NCBI GenBank assembly: GCA_022419385.1
Contig: JAJUBI010000005.1
Location: forward strand, 4,092,001-4,156,000
DNA from: Paraconiothyrium sp. Pb-2020
Lineage: Eukaryota; Ascomycota; Dothideomycetes; Pleosporales; Didymosphaeriaceae
DNA: 64,000 nt
Reading direction: 5' to 3'
Position 1 is the stretch's first letter, and each line of letters opens with the position of its first letter. The notes under the pieces were generated by a model. The model ran no database searches and was not told the origin of the DNA. It saw nothing but the letters and a program-made list of their open reading frames with translations. Positions 1 through 11,401 of the stretch are shown here, piece by piece. Both the position numbers and the translations under genes were made by a program.

Positions 1-370
1 AACACACGGGCGGCGCGTACGCTCGTGACTTGGCGTACACGGCATGCAGACTATCGGGACGTGAGTCATCCGGTTCGCGTCTTGCACTACAACATTGCCT
101 AATCGGGATGCGAGGAGAAGTTGCAGGGCGCATCCCCTTTGATATATAGTGTGTACATTATCCATTGATTTCACGATCAGTCCTCAGAATCTAACATCTT
201 TCGCCGCATCTACTTCATCGTAGCACTTTTCTGGGTTTAGTCTATCTGCCAATTGCCCTGGACACCCTTTCCTCTCAAACCTTAGTCAAAAGCCATAACC
301 ACGACTTTCGTCTCAGAAGATACACACCGAGATTCAAGTAACAAGACTGAAGCTCAGAACATCCCCAGAA
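1..370. other. 5' flank of the methyltransferase gene
   Basis: No coding region can be supported here. The last 200 bases are pyrimidine-rich and then A-rich up to the ATG at 371, as expected of a fungal promoter and leader. A TATA-like stretch (gatatatagt) lies near 140-150. Confidence 0.4.
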
Positions 371-1318
371 ATGACACAGCCCTCTGTCAACATGACCTTC
401 GACACCTCACTAGTCGACACGCAGAACCCAAACACGTCATTCTCGACCACAGAGTCAGACCGTTCCGAAGCAGACCCTTCATCAACCAGCAGAATATCCC
501 AGCACCTTGACGTAACCCGCACGCCATCTCCCAAGGCCACCACGCCTGTGCAGCACGTTCCCACACAAGATGCCTACGACTCATGGGCCTCGGTCTACGA
601 CACAGACGGAAACATGCTACAAGCAATCGACGACGTGGAGCTTTCCGTCCTCTTTCCCGAATTTCTAAGATCAATAGAGTCGTCCTTTCCAGAGGGAACG
701 CTACAGCTGCTAGATCTCGGCTGCGGCACCGGACGCAACACAGCGAAGCTCTTAGCCTACCCATGGGTTCGAAATCCGGTCAGAACCGTCGAAGTAACAG
801 CACTGGATTTCTCTGCTGGCATGCTCGACGTAGCGAGGGAGAAGCTAGCACCTTTGACGAAGGATAATGTTAAGCTGAAGATCAGGCAGGCGGATTGTTT
901 CCCTACAGTTGGGGATAAGGAGGCGAGTCCTGTGCCTGCTGTTGAGGGGCTCGGTTCTGTGGATGGGGTTGTGAGTACGTTGGTTCTGGAGCATGTCCCG
1001 CTAGAGGATTACTTTGCTACGCTTGGGAGTCTGGTGGGAAGGGGTGGGTTTGCGCTGGTGACGAACATGCATAGCGAGATGGGGACGACCTCGCAGGCCG
1101 GGTTTGTCAATGCAGAGGGTGTCAAGGTGAGGGGAACGAGTTTTGCGCATACGCCAGGGGAAACGGTAGAGGCTGCGGCGAAGGCGGGGCTTGAAACTGT
1201 AAGTCTGAGGGAACGGATGATGACGAGGGAAGATGTTGAGAGGGGAAGCGTAGGAGAAAGGGGTTTAAAGTGGGTTGGAGTCCACGTATGGTATGGGATG
1301 GTGCTTAGGAAATTGTGA
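371..1318 (+). CDS. Class I SAM-dependent methyltransferase
   Basis: A single-exon ORF of 315 residues starting at an ATG in A-rich context. Residues 1 to about 65 are Ser/Thr/Pro-rich and probably disordered. A DAYDSWASVYDTDGN segment then leads into the Rossmann methyltransferase fold. Motif I, LDLGCGTGRNT at residues 114-124, is the glycine-rich SAM-binding loop. An acidic ALDFS strand end follows, and later a VVSTLVLEHVPL segment typical of motif IV. This layout matches the Methyltransf_11/25 type, which methylates small molecules or proteins; the substrate cannot be read from sequence. No signal peptide or membrane segment is seen, so it is probably cytosolic. It is convergent with the eIF4E-like gene downstream. 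The fold is secure and the biological role is unknown. Confidence 0.85.
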   Translation: MTQPSVNMTFDTSLVDTQNPNTSFSTTESDRSEADPSSTSRISQHLDVTRTPSPKATTPVQHVPTQDAYDSWASVYDTDGNMLQAIDDVELSVLFPEFLRSIESSFPEGTLQLLDLGCGTGRNTAKLLAYPWVRNPVRTVEVTALDFSAGMLDVAREKLAPLTKDNVKLKIRQADCFPTVGDKEASPVPAVEGLGSVDGVVSTLVLEHVPLEDYFATLGSLVGRGGFALVTNMHSEMGTTSQAGFVNAEGVKVRGTSFAHTPGETVEAAAKAGLETVSLRERMMTREDVERGSVGERGLKWVGVHVWYGMVLRKL

Positions 1319-1541
1319 TAGAACTGTCTATCTCGAAATCAGACTTTCCATGCATATGATGCCCACCGCTCGCATTCGTGACACTTCTTGGACTCGTGCA
1401 ACTTCTCTTGTCCATCCATGACCCATCCATGATATCTGCAAATCAGCCCAAGACGACAGTGTACCGCCCAATGCTGAATTGTTAGATTGCCCCCGTTTCC
1501 CTTCTGACCACAGATGCTCTTCGCGGTAGGCGAACGAGCAA

Positions 1542-2618
1542 TTACTCCGGTGCAGCGAAACCCTTGTGCTCCTTGTGGGCCTTGTACCAGTAGCTGTCTT
1601 TCTTCGGCTGCAGCTCAGGACTCAGCTTCTCCAGGATGGTCTGAAGCAGCTTCTCTTTTCCAGCCTCATTGTCAGCGTCGCGGGTCCAGATAGCAACCTG
1701 CACGGCATTCCAGCGGACAGAGTACGACACGCCGCAAATGTCGTCGTTGAAGGCTATTTGCATGTTACTTTATCTACCCGAAGCAATTCAGGAGAGTTTA
1801 GTGTACTCACAAGCTCGCCTCGTCTCCACAGCACCCTGGAGCACATCTCCCACCGCAAGAAGGCAAATCTCATGCCAAAATTGCGCCGCTTGCTCCTTGC
1901 CTATTCGGAAGTACCAAGCGCCGCCACGCGTGTTGCGCGGATCCTCCCAAAGCGGCTTGACGCCAAGGTGAAACAGGTGGATGCTATCCCTCAGCTTCAG
2001 GCTCTCGACTGGGATGTTGTTGAAGTGCTGGTAGAAGTCCTTAACACTGACAATCTGCTCGCCAAGCGGCTTCGGTCGGTTGGCGTACTCTTCGGCTCCG
2101 GCGGTGGTGGATGAGGTTTTCGCAGGCGGTTGCTGCTGGCCCTTTTCGGCCCAGAATTGCCAGCGGTACTTGAACTCGGGAACGCGAACCGATTTGAAGA
2201 TTGAATTCAGCATTGCAGAGCCGCGAGCTGGTGAGGCGGTTGCTGAGGCTTCGGATGGGCTTGCTGAAGGGAGGTCCGATGTGGACAGAGCGGGAAGACG
2301 GCCGGCCATTCTGGCTTTGGAGATGGTCCGAACTGTATGTTTGTTGAGAGTGGTGATGACAAAGTCAAGACGAGGCAGGAACTCTTTGCTGAAAGGGCCG
2401 TTGGGTGGCGGAGGAAGAGGCTTGCCGTCAGCGATGGAGTGAAGGGCAGCGGAAAATGTGCTTGGAACTTGGGTGACGCCCTTGTAGGTGGTTTGGCCTG
2501 TCTTGATGGAGATAACGGCAGGATCTTCAAGAAGATTGAGATCGAGCGGCTGGACGTATGGAATACGCTGAGCTGCAGAGGCCTTGAGCATACCGATTAG
2601 TCGAGCGGTCTCAGACAT
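1542..2618 (-). CDS. eIF4E-family mRNA cap-binding protein (4EHP/eIF4E2-like)
   Basis: Two exons on the minus strand: 2618-1811 and 1753-1542, separated by a 57-base GTGAGT...TAG intron (1754-1810, phase 1), giving 339 residues. The C-terminal half is the eIF4E fold: a YRWQFWAEKG strand, an SVKDFYQHFNNIP helix, the cap-stacking PLWED segment (the Trp-Glu pair that reads m7G), a GGAWYF strand and, after the intron, DDICGVSYSVR. The first 140 or so residues are an extra low-complexity extension with a KPLPPPPNGPF stretch. Family knowledge gives cap binding in translation initiation or repression. The extension and divergent core suggest a second, 4EHP-like eIF4E rather than the main initiation factor, which is inference. 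The chosen ATG (MSETARL) follows in-frame codons that look like leader sequence. Confidence 0.88.
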
Positions 2619-3735
2619 GTTGATGAGGTGTATATAGAGTGAGGTTATCTGAGATTTGGAATAGAAAGAGAATAGACGATTGATGTAGGGAAGTATAGAG
2701 AAGTAGAAAGTGGGAGTGGTGTGGAAAAGAGCTGGTGAGCAAGTAGGCAAGCAGAGTAGGCTTTTATGGAGACACCTTGCGCACATTAGGAAGTCTTGCT
2801 ATTGAGCGCTTTCTATTGTGCGCTATTCGGGAGGCTGGGAGGTGAACGGTGAAGAGCCCCAGTGAACAGTGAGGTGAATGCTGCCAGAGGCGAGCATTGC
2901 AACCCCCATGATCAGCCCTCGTAATCACATGTTGTATATAGCAAAGATTTAAAGTTTGTTCTGCAGGATCAAATGTTTTCCGGACAGGGGGGGATCGATG
3001 CATCCTACACAAGTCGGAAGGTACAGCGCTTTGGCGGGGTTGAATTCTAGAGAACCCATAGATTCCTGACCCTTGAAATGGCAGCAACAGGGGCCATAGA
3101 AAGAAAACAGGATAGAAAAGATGCTGGATGGTAGTTGATATGTATGAACTGTACATACCTTCTACAACAGGGCCTAATACCAGGTGTGATACACTCGCTA
3201 CCTCGGGAATCGTACGACGGAGGGGCAGCGCTCGAACGCTCCGACTGAGCCTCAAGAACACGTACAGGAAGTCTAACGAAAGACTTTATTTGCTTGACAG
3301 CACTGTGGAAGAAGAAGTGAGGTGCTAGCTGAGCTGCGGACTCCTCGATCTTTAAGCGCAGGCCATGCTGGAACAGGGCAAGTCAGCGCAACCCGTAGCC
3401 GCCAGCCGTTGCGTTTCATGGACTTGTGTGGCCCCCGTTTCACGACCCCTGCTGACACCACGAGCAAGCCTGGCCTGAGGCAGCCAGTTGTCATCCGTGA
3501 CGTCGTATACATAATTGCACGGTAAAAAAGTATGATTGTTGGTATTCTGCAATGTTGAGGCATGCTACGAGAGCACCTGCGCTGGCGGCCTACCTACCTA
3601 GGTAGTCACGTTTTCACGTGTCGCACAAGAGCAGGCGCGTCGGTCCCCGCCAATCGCCGTTCGCTACGATAACGCTTTCGCGAGCCACTGCGAAATATCC
3701 AGACGTCCACCACGTACTCGTCTGATAGATGCGCC
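2619..3735. other. Intergenic region with a divergent promoter
   Basis: This lies between two divergent genes. I see no credible gene. A 165-codon minus-strand ORF (3261-2764) begins at a non-ATG codon and resembles no family. The right end carries a palindromic CCTAGG motif and an E-box, listed separately. Confidence 0.5.
3591..3620. promoter_or_regulatory. CCTAGGTAG palindrome plus CACGTG E-box
   Basis: TACCTACCTAGGTAG at 3591-3605 is followed by TCACGTTTTCACGTG, with CACGTG at 3615-3620. The E-box sits 116 bases before the ATG of the NOPCHAP1-like gene. CACGTG is the classic site of bHLH factors. The same pair recurs upstream of CSL4 at 48664-48689. Function is inferred from position only. 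Confidence 0.5.
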
Positions 3736-4569
3736 ATGGCGCCAGCCGCGAGCCCTTCGAACCCGTACAAGAGGCAAATTGATGCCGTCCAGCGCGTCTA
3801 CGACTGCGCAAAGCGACTGAAAACGAACCATGAGAGTAGCGACTCCGCATACTCGACCGTTTCCACCGAACCTAAACCATTATCAACAAACGCACCGGAC
3901 GGAACGACAGGAGCGAGCGATCATGAAAGTGATGATGAAAGCTGGATTTCGGAGTCAAGTGAGGAGCCTAGCGATGAGAGCAGTATAGAAGACAGCTCGG
4001 AGGCCGAAGATGTTAACGAGCGCGAGCTGGGCGAGGAAGGCGCACAGCAAGGCGCGGAAGAAGTAGTCAATATACGAGCCAATAGAGGTAAGAGGCCGGA
4101 CTTCAAGCTACCTGGTGACGAGGAATCGGACGATATACGCCCGTTCCTGAAGGCTTTCTTGCCAAAACTCAAGGCCGCCAACGAAGAGCTCGAAGCACAA
4201 AAGAGAGCGGGAACATTGCAGAGTAGCGAGATAATAGGGGATGAAGAGGCAGACGGCGACGAGCAGTACATCGAAATGGTAAGCTCTTGGTTTCATTTGG
4301 CTTGCGTCTTAGAGGTCGATGACGTGCACCGGTATTGGACTGCATTCACGGACGAATAATGACATGTGCAGAATCTCGGCCTGGGCGTACTGGAGGAGCA
4401 GGACCATGAAGCAGACAACGATGCACACGGATCCTTAGACGAGAAGAAGAAAGGCGAGGAACAACAACAGGATAGCGAGAAGGATGTGCTAGGCAAGCTC
4501 ATGGGTCGCGAGAGACCGAAGCAGCCGATCGGCATCCAAGAAGTTGCGGATACTCAAGGCAACACCTAA
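3736..4569 (+). CDS. NOPCHAP1-like (DUF4598-type) acidic protein
   Basis: Two exons, 3736-4278 and 4372-4569, with a 93-base GTAAGC...CAG intron in phase 0, giving 246 residues. The N-terminus is basic, then residues 50-110 form a long Asp/Glu/Ser-rich tract. The conserved part is RPFLKAFLPKLKAANEELE followed across the splice by YIEMNLGLGVLEEQ; this joined motif is what I recognise from the C12orf45/NOPCHAP1 family. In humans that protein links NOP58 to the R2TP chaperone during box C/D snoRNP assembly, so a nuclear role in snoRNP assembly is a reasonable inference. The second exon is a Glu/Lys/Gln-rich tail. An E-box lies just upstream. The gene model is strong, the family call moderately strong, and the function transferred. 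Confidence 0.75.
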
Positions 4570-4749
4570 GTCCGGAGGAAATTTCCTTTGACCAACGAAC
4601 AGCGTAAATTGACCCTACCTTTTTGACTCTCGGATGACAATCCATTCCAGTACATTGATGCTGTCAAGCAACAAAGTAAGTCGCCCCATACTAGGTATAA
4701 CCTTCACACCTAACCGGTATTCCGCAGCCTCTCAACACAAATTTTGGTC

Positions 4750-5585
4750 TCAGACGCCTCCAACGACACCCACATGAACATCGGCCGGGTCTCTCTCTTT
4801 CCTTTCTGCCGTAACCCCCTCTGCCTTCTTTATCATTTCTCCCTGCTCCGCCTTCTTTCCCTTCCACGGCCAGTCCGCATGCTCATGAATCTTGGGCTCC
4901 TCGATATGCTCCCTCACTTCCTTCTTCCTCCTCCAGTCGCTTCCAAATCTCCCGTCTCTTTCGCCGACCACCTTCTCGAAGCCACCGGGCATCTGCTGTG
5001 CCTCCGTGTAACTTGTCATCAGCTTTGGCTCTCCCAATGGCAGCGTATCTCCCCGATCTGTCTGCCACAGATGATATACTTTGCCATATAGATGTACAAC
5101 TTCTTCCATCTCCCTATTCTCCGCGAGTTCCCACGCCGAGTCGGGCACGGCAGAGGGCTTGGGCATGATGAGCATGCCAGACTTGACTTCGAATACGTGC
5201 GAATGCCAAAGCTTCTGCTCAGCTTCGTCTAGTGTATTGTACAGGCGAGGAGTAATCATGTACTCTATGCCAATGATCCGCGCGGGTTGTTTGGGAGAGT
5301 CGTAGAGGATGCATTGGCGGACTTCGTCGTTGAGGTGCGCGCAGTAGTGGTTTGCTTCTACGGGATCGCGGTGGGGTTCGTCAGCGTAGGCGTGGAAGGC
5401 GTTAAGGTGGGCGCAGATGCGTTGTACCGGTTCAAAATTCTGGATTGTTAATATGAGTTACAGCACACGTCGAAGGTGGGATCTACTTGGACGACAGCCG
5501 CACCTGTTTCGAGCGTCTTGTTCTTGAGCGATTCGGGCTCGCCCGCCGTCTTGTTGGTTACAGGTAGAGAGTCCATGTCTGACAT
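4750..5585 (-). CDS. Oil body-associated protein-like (OBAP/DUF1264) protein
   Basis: Two exons on the minus strand: 5585-5487 (33 codons, phase 0) and 5439-4750, with a 47-base GTAGAT...CAG intron, giving 262 residues. The core is diagnostic of DUF1264: IIGIEYMI, EQKLWHSHVFEVKSGML near residues 106-122, VVHLYGKVYHLWQTDRGDTLPLG, then a short LMTSYT segment. In plants these proteins associate with oil bodies; in fungi the role is not established, so lipid-droplet association is inference. The last 70 residues are charged, with a Lys/Glu-rich stretch, and look disordered. No signal peptide is present. It is convergent with the NOPCHAP1-like gene, 180 bases apart. Confidence 0.86.
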
Positions 5586-7253
5586 TTGTGACTTTGCTGA
5601 ATTACTCTAGATGGGCTCTCGGCAACAATACACCCCACCTGCAAACACGGCGAACATTTGAATGTTTGATAAGGCGATGAAGATATTCTGACGTCATGGT
5701 GATGCCTCATTGGGTGACCAGTATTATTACCATACATTGCACATGTGGGTCATGCTCAACCGTACGACATGCAGTTATCACAGAAGTCTGCAGCTGATCT
5801 ACAAGCGGATGGCAGCTGACGCGAGACAAGAGTATTCGAGCCTTGCGCAGCAAATGTGACTTTGATCATGACTTCATGAACACTGGCGAGGTCCTTTTTA
5901 GCAAGTCACTTAGTATTCACTGATATAACTGTATCATGGGCATGAAGCTGAAACAAGTTGTTCAAATTTTGTAGAGTTCGTGTTTGTAAACCCAACTTCC
6001 GCACGGCTGGAAAGTATATCACTCACAATATCCCTAGGTTCTATTTGAAAAGCTAAACTTGGATTGTCGAACCTTGTAGATTAGTTGTAAAAGAGATATA
6101 TAGATCGTCTGCAAAACATGTTTGCCATATGCTTGCTGTCCTACTAGCGGTGTAGTACCGCCTAGGTGTTGTCGAGTGAAGGAGATCTGGAGCGAAAGAA
6201 GTAACAAGAACACTAAGAATAGTGTAATAGTACAATATGTATCGTGAACGACTACCAATACAGAAGCACCAGATATACATTTTCTTTGTGGGCGAGAAGT
6301 CTCCTTCCCGCCGTGTTCCAGCAACCCCAATCGCGGCTGAGCTCTTGAAACGTCTGTCCCGCACCGCTGAGCTTCATGCGAATATCTTCATCCATTCAGC
6401 ATTTCCGCAACGAAGCCAGTATCTAGGCCTAGCCTGCTCTATAAGCTCTCGATTACTATCTTGTAGTCGGGCCAAAAGATCGTTAAAGCATTACTTGGTT
6501 CTGATACAGTAATGGACCGCTCACGTTACAAACATCGCCCAGCCTTGTCGACCGAGGTTCATGCGCTCGATGCATCCCAGAATAAGAGAACAACACCCAG
6601 GATTGCAAGCAAACTGCGGAACGAAACCGCAGAAGAAACTCCAGTCTAGAAGGCTGCAAACACTGCCGAGACAGCGTTTGCCTGCTTCGTGTTTCAACGT
6701 GCCCCAGGCACCAACAGGTGCTTCACGACCAGGCTGAGGCCCCTAGGGCCTCAACAATTGTCTGATGCGGAAGGAAACTTCACGATCCGGATAAACGCAT
6801 GATGAAAATGAGCGCAATGGGAAGGAAAAGGCACTATTTCAAGGCAACGACAAAACAGCCGTGGTCAGTGGTCCCAAGAGTGGACCAGCTGTGTGCCTGG
6901 GTGAGCGCCGTACTCGACAACCAACGACTGCGCCTCAACTTGATATCATGTGTAGACCGGATCCTGTTAAGCACCGATGACGATAGGGTGAGAATGTCGC
7001 AAAGAGGGTGTAGGGTTTGGCGACCTAGCCACACAGTGTGGCGGTGAAGAATTTCGACGAATCACAACACACTGTGGCTGCGATAACCCTGGTGTAGCTG
7101 GCGGTGAACGCAAACACTGGGACTTTTCCAGGCTCCCCTAAGCCTTACATAGCCCATCATGACGAGGAACACATATACAAGCTCTGCGGCGCTCAGTCGG
7201 ACCATTCCTTGCGCCCCTTCTTACGTCGACAGATACTCGACTCTGACGAAGCG
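5586..7253. other. Long intergenic region without a supported gene
   Basis: Only short overlapping ORFs occur, several from non-ATG starts, with no protein-like composition. The part at 5900-6250 is rather AT-rich. It holds the promoter of the minus-strand OBAP gene on the left and that of the C2H2 regulator on the right. I saw no transposon terminal repeats or ORFs. Confidence 0.5.
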
Positions 7254-9911
7254 ATGGCGATCCATTCATCGCGCTCGCAATCCGGCATTGATCTCACCCT
7301 CAGGATTCTTCAATTCGTCAAGCAGCTTCGCAGGCGTCTGAGGCCCGGCCCGGCGAATGTGGACTATGCTGCTATTCTTGGTAACCAGATCTGCGCTAGT
7401 CTGGACGTGAAGAAGTTCCGAATGCTCCAGAGGGAGCGGCCGCAGTCAAGCTCGCATAATCGAAAGACCATTCTTGCTGCAAACCGTGTCTGCAAGGACC
7501 AAAACAAGCGGAAATCCCGTCCATCCCTGAAACTACGGGTCCAAGGCAAGGATCAGCACTCGCTTCGAAACAATTCTGGGATAAAGGTGCAACAGTAGGT
7601 TCAGAAACAAACTCTGTGTTTGGTTCACCCCGCTAAGCTTTCGGTAGGACGCTTAACTCCATCGATACCAAGGTCAACATTTGCGGGAGCGCATTATCCG
7701 CTGTTGCTGGTGACCGCAAGCTTTTTGTCAAACAGAAGACGGAGATCAATCTCGAAACATACTCCCTGAACCAAGTCGCCCAGCTGCTGATAGCCGTCCA
7801 TGATGCAATCAACGTTCTCCAAAGCTGCCGAGTGCAATTCGACGACGAATGGCTCGTGGCGCAAGGTCTCGATGCAGGGATCAACTTCGATGCAGTCTTC
7901 TTGGCCAACTATGAGCACCTGCTCATGAGGCTATACTCACAGCTGGTAACTGCATTATCCCGCAAGGCGCTTGATCTATTACTTCTTGGTGGCTATGACA
8001 AGAAGCAACACAGACTGCTAAGCTGGTTCACCGAGTTCTCCCACAAGCCTCGGCCGCTATCAACGTCCCTCGACATCAAGCCGTCGCTGGCTGTGCTGTG
8101 GGGTGTCTGTTGGATGTTTTATGCGGATAACCTGGCAAACAACGGTCGAGTGCCGCGTGAGGCAGTTCTGCAGCACGTCGATCTTGCGGGATGGCGGGCA
8201 CCCGAACCAACAGAGTGTAAGTGCACGCTCGCCATCCCAAGATGGAGAGTTTTGGTGCTAATGGAAACAGACATGAATTTTGGGCTGGTGCTCATTGGCA
8301 CGCAGCCGCAACCAGCAGCGCCGCAGCGCCCCCAGCTTGGCGGTAGCGTGGGCCTTAGCAGCGGTATGGACCTCAGGTTGCGAAACGCGGAGAGCTGGAT
8401 GCCGGCCGATTTGGAATCTGGTGTTCCCCAGGCCCGCCAAGGTGTATCACGTGTCGGGGGTAGCCGATCGGGCTTGCAGGGGTTAGCTGGTAAGTGCGCC
8501 GGGTTGCTTGACTCACATCTCTTCTGCCTGCCTCACATTCCACCATTCGATTGGTTTCAGCCTGCGCTTCCGAAGATGAGTGCAGCTAACATGGCCTAGG
8601 CCTGGGTACTTATTACCCTGACTTCCCAGCCACCTCGCCAGTAGATAATTCCAACCTTAGTAATTTGCTGCCCGATATCCCAGGCAGCGCCACCGCCCTA
8701 ACCGTCTTTCCCCAGCACTTGGACCACAACTTCGACAACCCTTGGCACCAGCAGCAGCAGTACCCGCACAGTTCTTTGCCACAGAGGACTGCGCGTCATC
8801 TGACGACCAGTATACCGAGCGTACGAGTCACCGGGAGCGCGGAAAGCGAAGGCTACGCTGCGCCACATTCAGATTTCGCGTCCTTTGATATATTCTCATC
8901 CTCTACCCAACCGCCTCAGGCCCCCTCTATCAACGTCAACACCGACTTTTCCGACTTCATCATGGGCAACACCACCATCTCTGAGCACCCCCCAGTCCAC
9001 GGCTTCTCCGCACACCGGCACGAGCGCACGCCTTCTCTTAATTCTAATACCAACATGCCTACGCCTGTGAGTATGGGCAGCGCTCATTCGCCGCTGTTGT
9101 CGCCAGCAGAGGATCATCGAAGATATTCCGTCGCTAGCTCCCAGGCGGGGGCCCCTACGCGGCAGCAGTCTGAGGATGCATCTTCCCAAGGCGATCCTGA
9201 CGACCTTGATTCACCTCGGAGAAACCATGCGTACAAAAGGTCCGAGGAACCACCGAAGAATCATGACGGGAAGATGATCTGCAAGCACAGTGAATGTGCT
9301 GGTCAAACGTTCGATCGCAAATGCGAATGGAGGCGAGTCTACCGCAGTGAATTATTAGACAATTGTACTGACTAATGCACAGTAAACACATGGACAAGCA
9401 TGACCGCCCTTACAAGTGCAACGTTAAAGGGTGCGAGAAGCTACAAGGTTTCACATACAGCGGTGGGCTCTTACGCCACGAGCGCGAAGTGCACAAGATG
9501 CACGGCGGCACCAGGAAGTCTCTCTACTGCCCCTTCGCCGACTGCAAGCGCAGTTCAGGTTCCGGTTTTACGCGGAAGGAGAACCTTGCAGAGCACATCC
9601 GTCGTGTTCATCGTCGGACAAGCATGTCTGCCGACCTAGGTCACCTTATTATTCCTCGGGAGCAAAGGCAAGGAAGCCTCTCTGCAGACATCCGACTTCC
9701 CTCGGAGTCGCAGTATGAGCGTATCGTCGAGGAAGATGATACACAACTTGCTTTAAAGCGCAAACGCCTCTCTGAGGTCAGCATCCCTGAAGAGGACCGC
9801 GATGGCGATCTTCGCTCCGAGGTCAAGCGGCTACGCAGAGAGAACGAGGAAAAGGATGCCAGACTGCGTCAATTGGAAGCAGCGGTCATGGCGCTCCAGC
9901 AACGCCGATGA
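7254..9911 (+). CDS. C2H2 zinc-finger transcription factor
   Basis: Five exons: 7254-7594, 7648-8216, 8271-8489, 8600-9332 and 9383-9911, about 796 residues. Phases agree at every junction. The first intron (GTAGGT...CGCTAAGC...TAG) is 53 bases; the last is a GC-AG intron. The C-terminal third holds three C2H2 fingers: CKHSEC...HMDKH, whose first part is split by the GC-AG intron, then CNVKGC...HEREVH and CPFADC...HIRRVH. A basic coiled coil (KRLRRENEEKDARLRQLEAAV) ends the protein. Residues 1-330 are largely helical without a recognised domain; the middle is Ser/Pro/Gln-rich. It is a nuclear DNA-binding regulator with unknown targets. The second intron is 54 bases and in frame, so its retention would not break the protein. 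The fingers are certain; exon 1 is the least certain part. Confidence 0.85.
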
Positions 9912-11401
9912 GCGACGCGTTCCATCTTCACCAAACACTAGAATGGGTGGATCATCTATCTCACGATATTATGGCTCACAGATCGGTTGTTGTTTCTTTC
10001 TTCCATGTATTGTTATCTAACGGCGCCCAGAAACTCCGCCCTGGGCGGGCAAGTTGGCTTGCATAGCACGGTGTTGTTCTCTTATCTACAAACTGATATC
10101 CAACTCTCTTTCTCTGGTAGAAGGACGCTCGTTGTATATAGTAGAGGGCGTCTCGATTACTTGCACATAGTTGCTTATTTAATTATGTCTATTGGTATTG
10201 GGAGTATAGGAGGAGCCTGTGGATTGGGGGCAGCGTGTCTGGTTACGCGCATCTTGACGATTTCCACGATACACGTTGAGTATACCTGACTCACTTAGAC
10301 TGAAAGAAGGGATGGCATCCATGATTTACGATATACTACACTATACTTTATTACACTTACTGTACCACAAGTACGTGTGGTGGACACTCGCTACTTAATA
10401 AAATATCACTACATCGGAATCTCAACTCGATAAGTGAAGTGTGCTTTAGCCTTTGATGCCTGATACCCCTCGTAAATTTGAGCTGTGAGCGCCCTCTTGG
10501 TGCCTGGCAGGATCCAACGCGAACCACCTGCAGCCTGATGGCGCAATCTCCTTCCCACCATGCAGTAGCTGCCTATCAAGGCTGACACTCTACTCTTAGC
10601 TCGTACTCGTTATACCACGTTACGCCCTCAAAAATTCCAATCTTACGAGGCAAATGATCAACTCCCCGTACAAATCGTGCACACGTAGTAGATCTGTGAT
10701 TACAAAAGCACCAGCCCAACCAAGTAAGCTGCAGCACATGGTCTCTCGGCGGCCACAGGGCAAAGGCTCGGCCACCTTGTATACGCGGTACGCATCCCGA
10801 GCCCTCCGGCCTAGTGGTCCGTACTCGACGTTGAGAAAGAGGATCATCACCCGTCGACTCCGGCTTATGCCTCCGTCAACCTCGTACGCCCTTCCGCCTC
10901 TACCCTACGGCGCGCCTCATATCCCAACGGAACCCCTCGTCTAGGTCCAAGATTAATCGCGCAGGCCTCGGAGTCATGTTTTCGTTGCCTCCACCGTCGC
11001 CCGACTATACTCGGGCGGTCTTAATTGGTGACTATTGTAACATGTGACTCCGCGTTGGCGCGAACGCGGTGGGTACGTGTTACGTGTAGTTTAGCTGCCT
11101 GCAGGCCCTGCCGCGTTCTACAGCAGGCCTCCGATTTATCCTTCAAGCTTTTTCCCGTCGGAAAACAGGATTTCTCGTCGGGTGTCAGGATAACAGGACA
11201 GATATTGCGAGAGGTGGTGGTGGGTGGTTGGTCGAGGTTTGATTAGACGTGTGGCGGTGCTTGCAGATGCCTGCTGATGATCGAGGGGCTGTGCGCCTGA
11301 GTTGATGCCTGGCGTGGCGAAGTGCTGGAGGAGCGACAGGGGTGCGGGATCAGGCTGCCGTGTGAGATGAACATTGTTGCGAATGGGAGAACCGATGGAA
11401 T
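9912..11401. other. Intergenic region without a supported gene
   Basis: About 1.5 kb between the C2H2 gene and the next plus-strand ORF. Its first 500 bases are AT-richer (3' UTR and spacer). Only short ORFs without protein-like composition are present. A GGCCTAGTGGTCC stretch near 10808 recalls a tRNA D-arm, but no T-arm or acceptor stem pairs with it. Confidence 0.45.

Noticed and set aside
2764..3261. 165-codon minus-strand ORF upstream of the eIF4E-like gene
   Set aside because: It starts at a non-ATG codon, has no recognisable domain or splice signals, and occupies a promoter region.
7832..8599. 255-codon ORF as an independent gene
   Set aside because: It begins at GTG and reads across one in-frame intron and into another; the sequence is better explained as exons 2 and 3 of the C2H2 regulator.
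10750..10850. tRNA-like D-arm (GGCCTAGTGGTCC)
   Set aside because: No pairing acceptor stem, anticodon stem or GGTTCGANNCC T-arm could be found at suitable distance.
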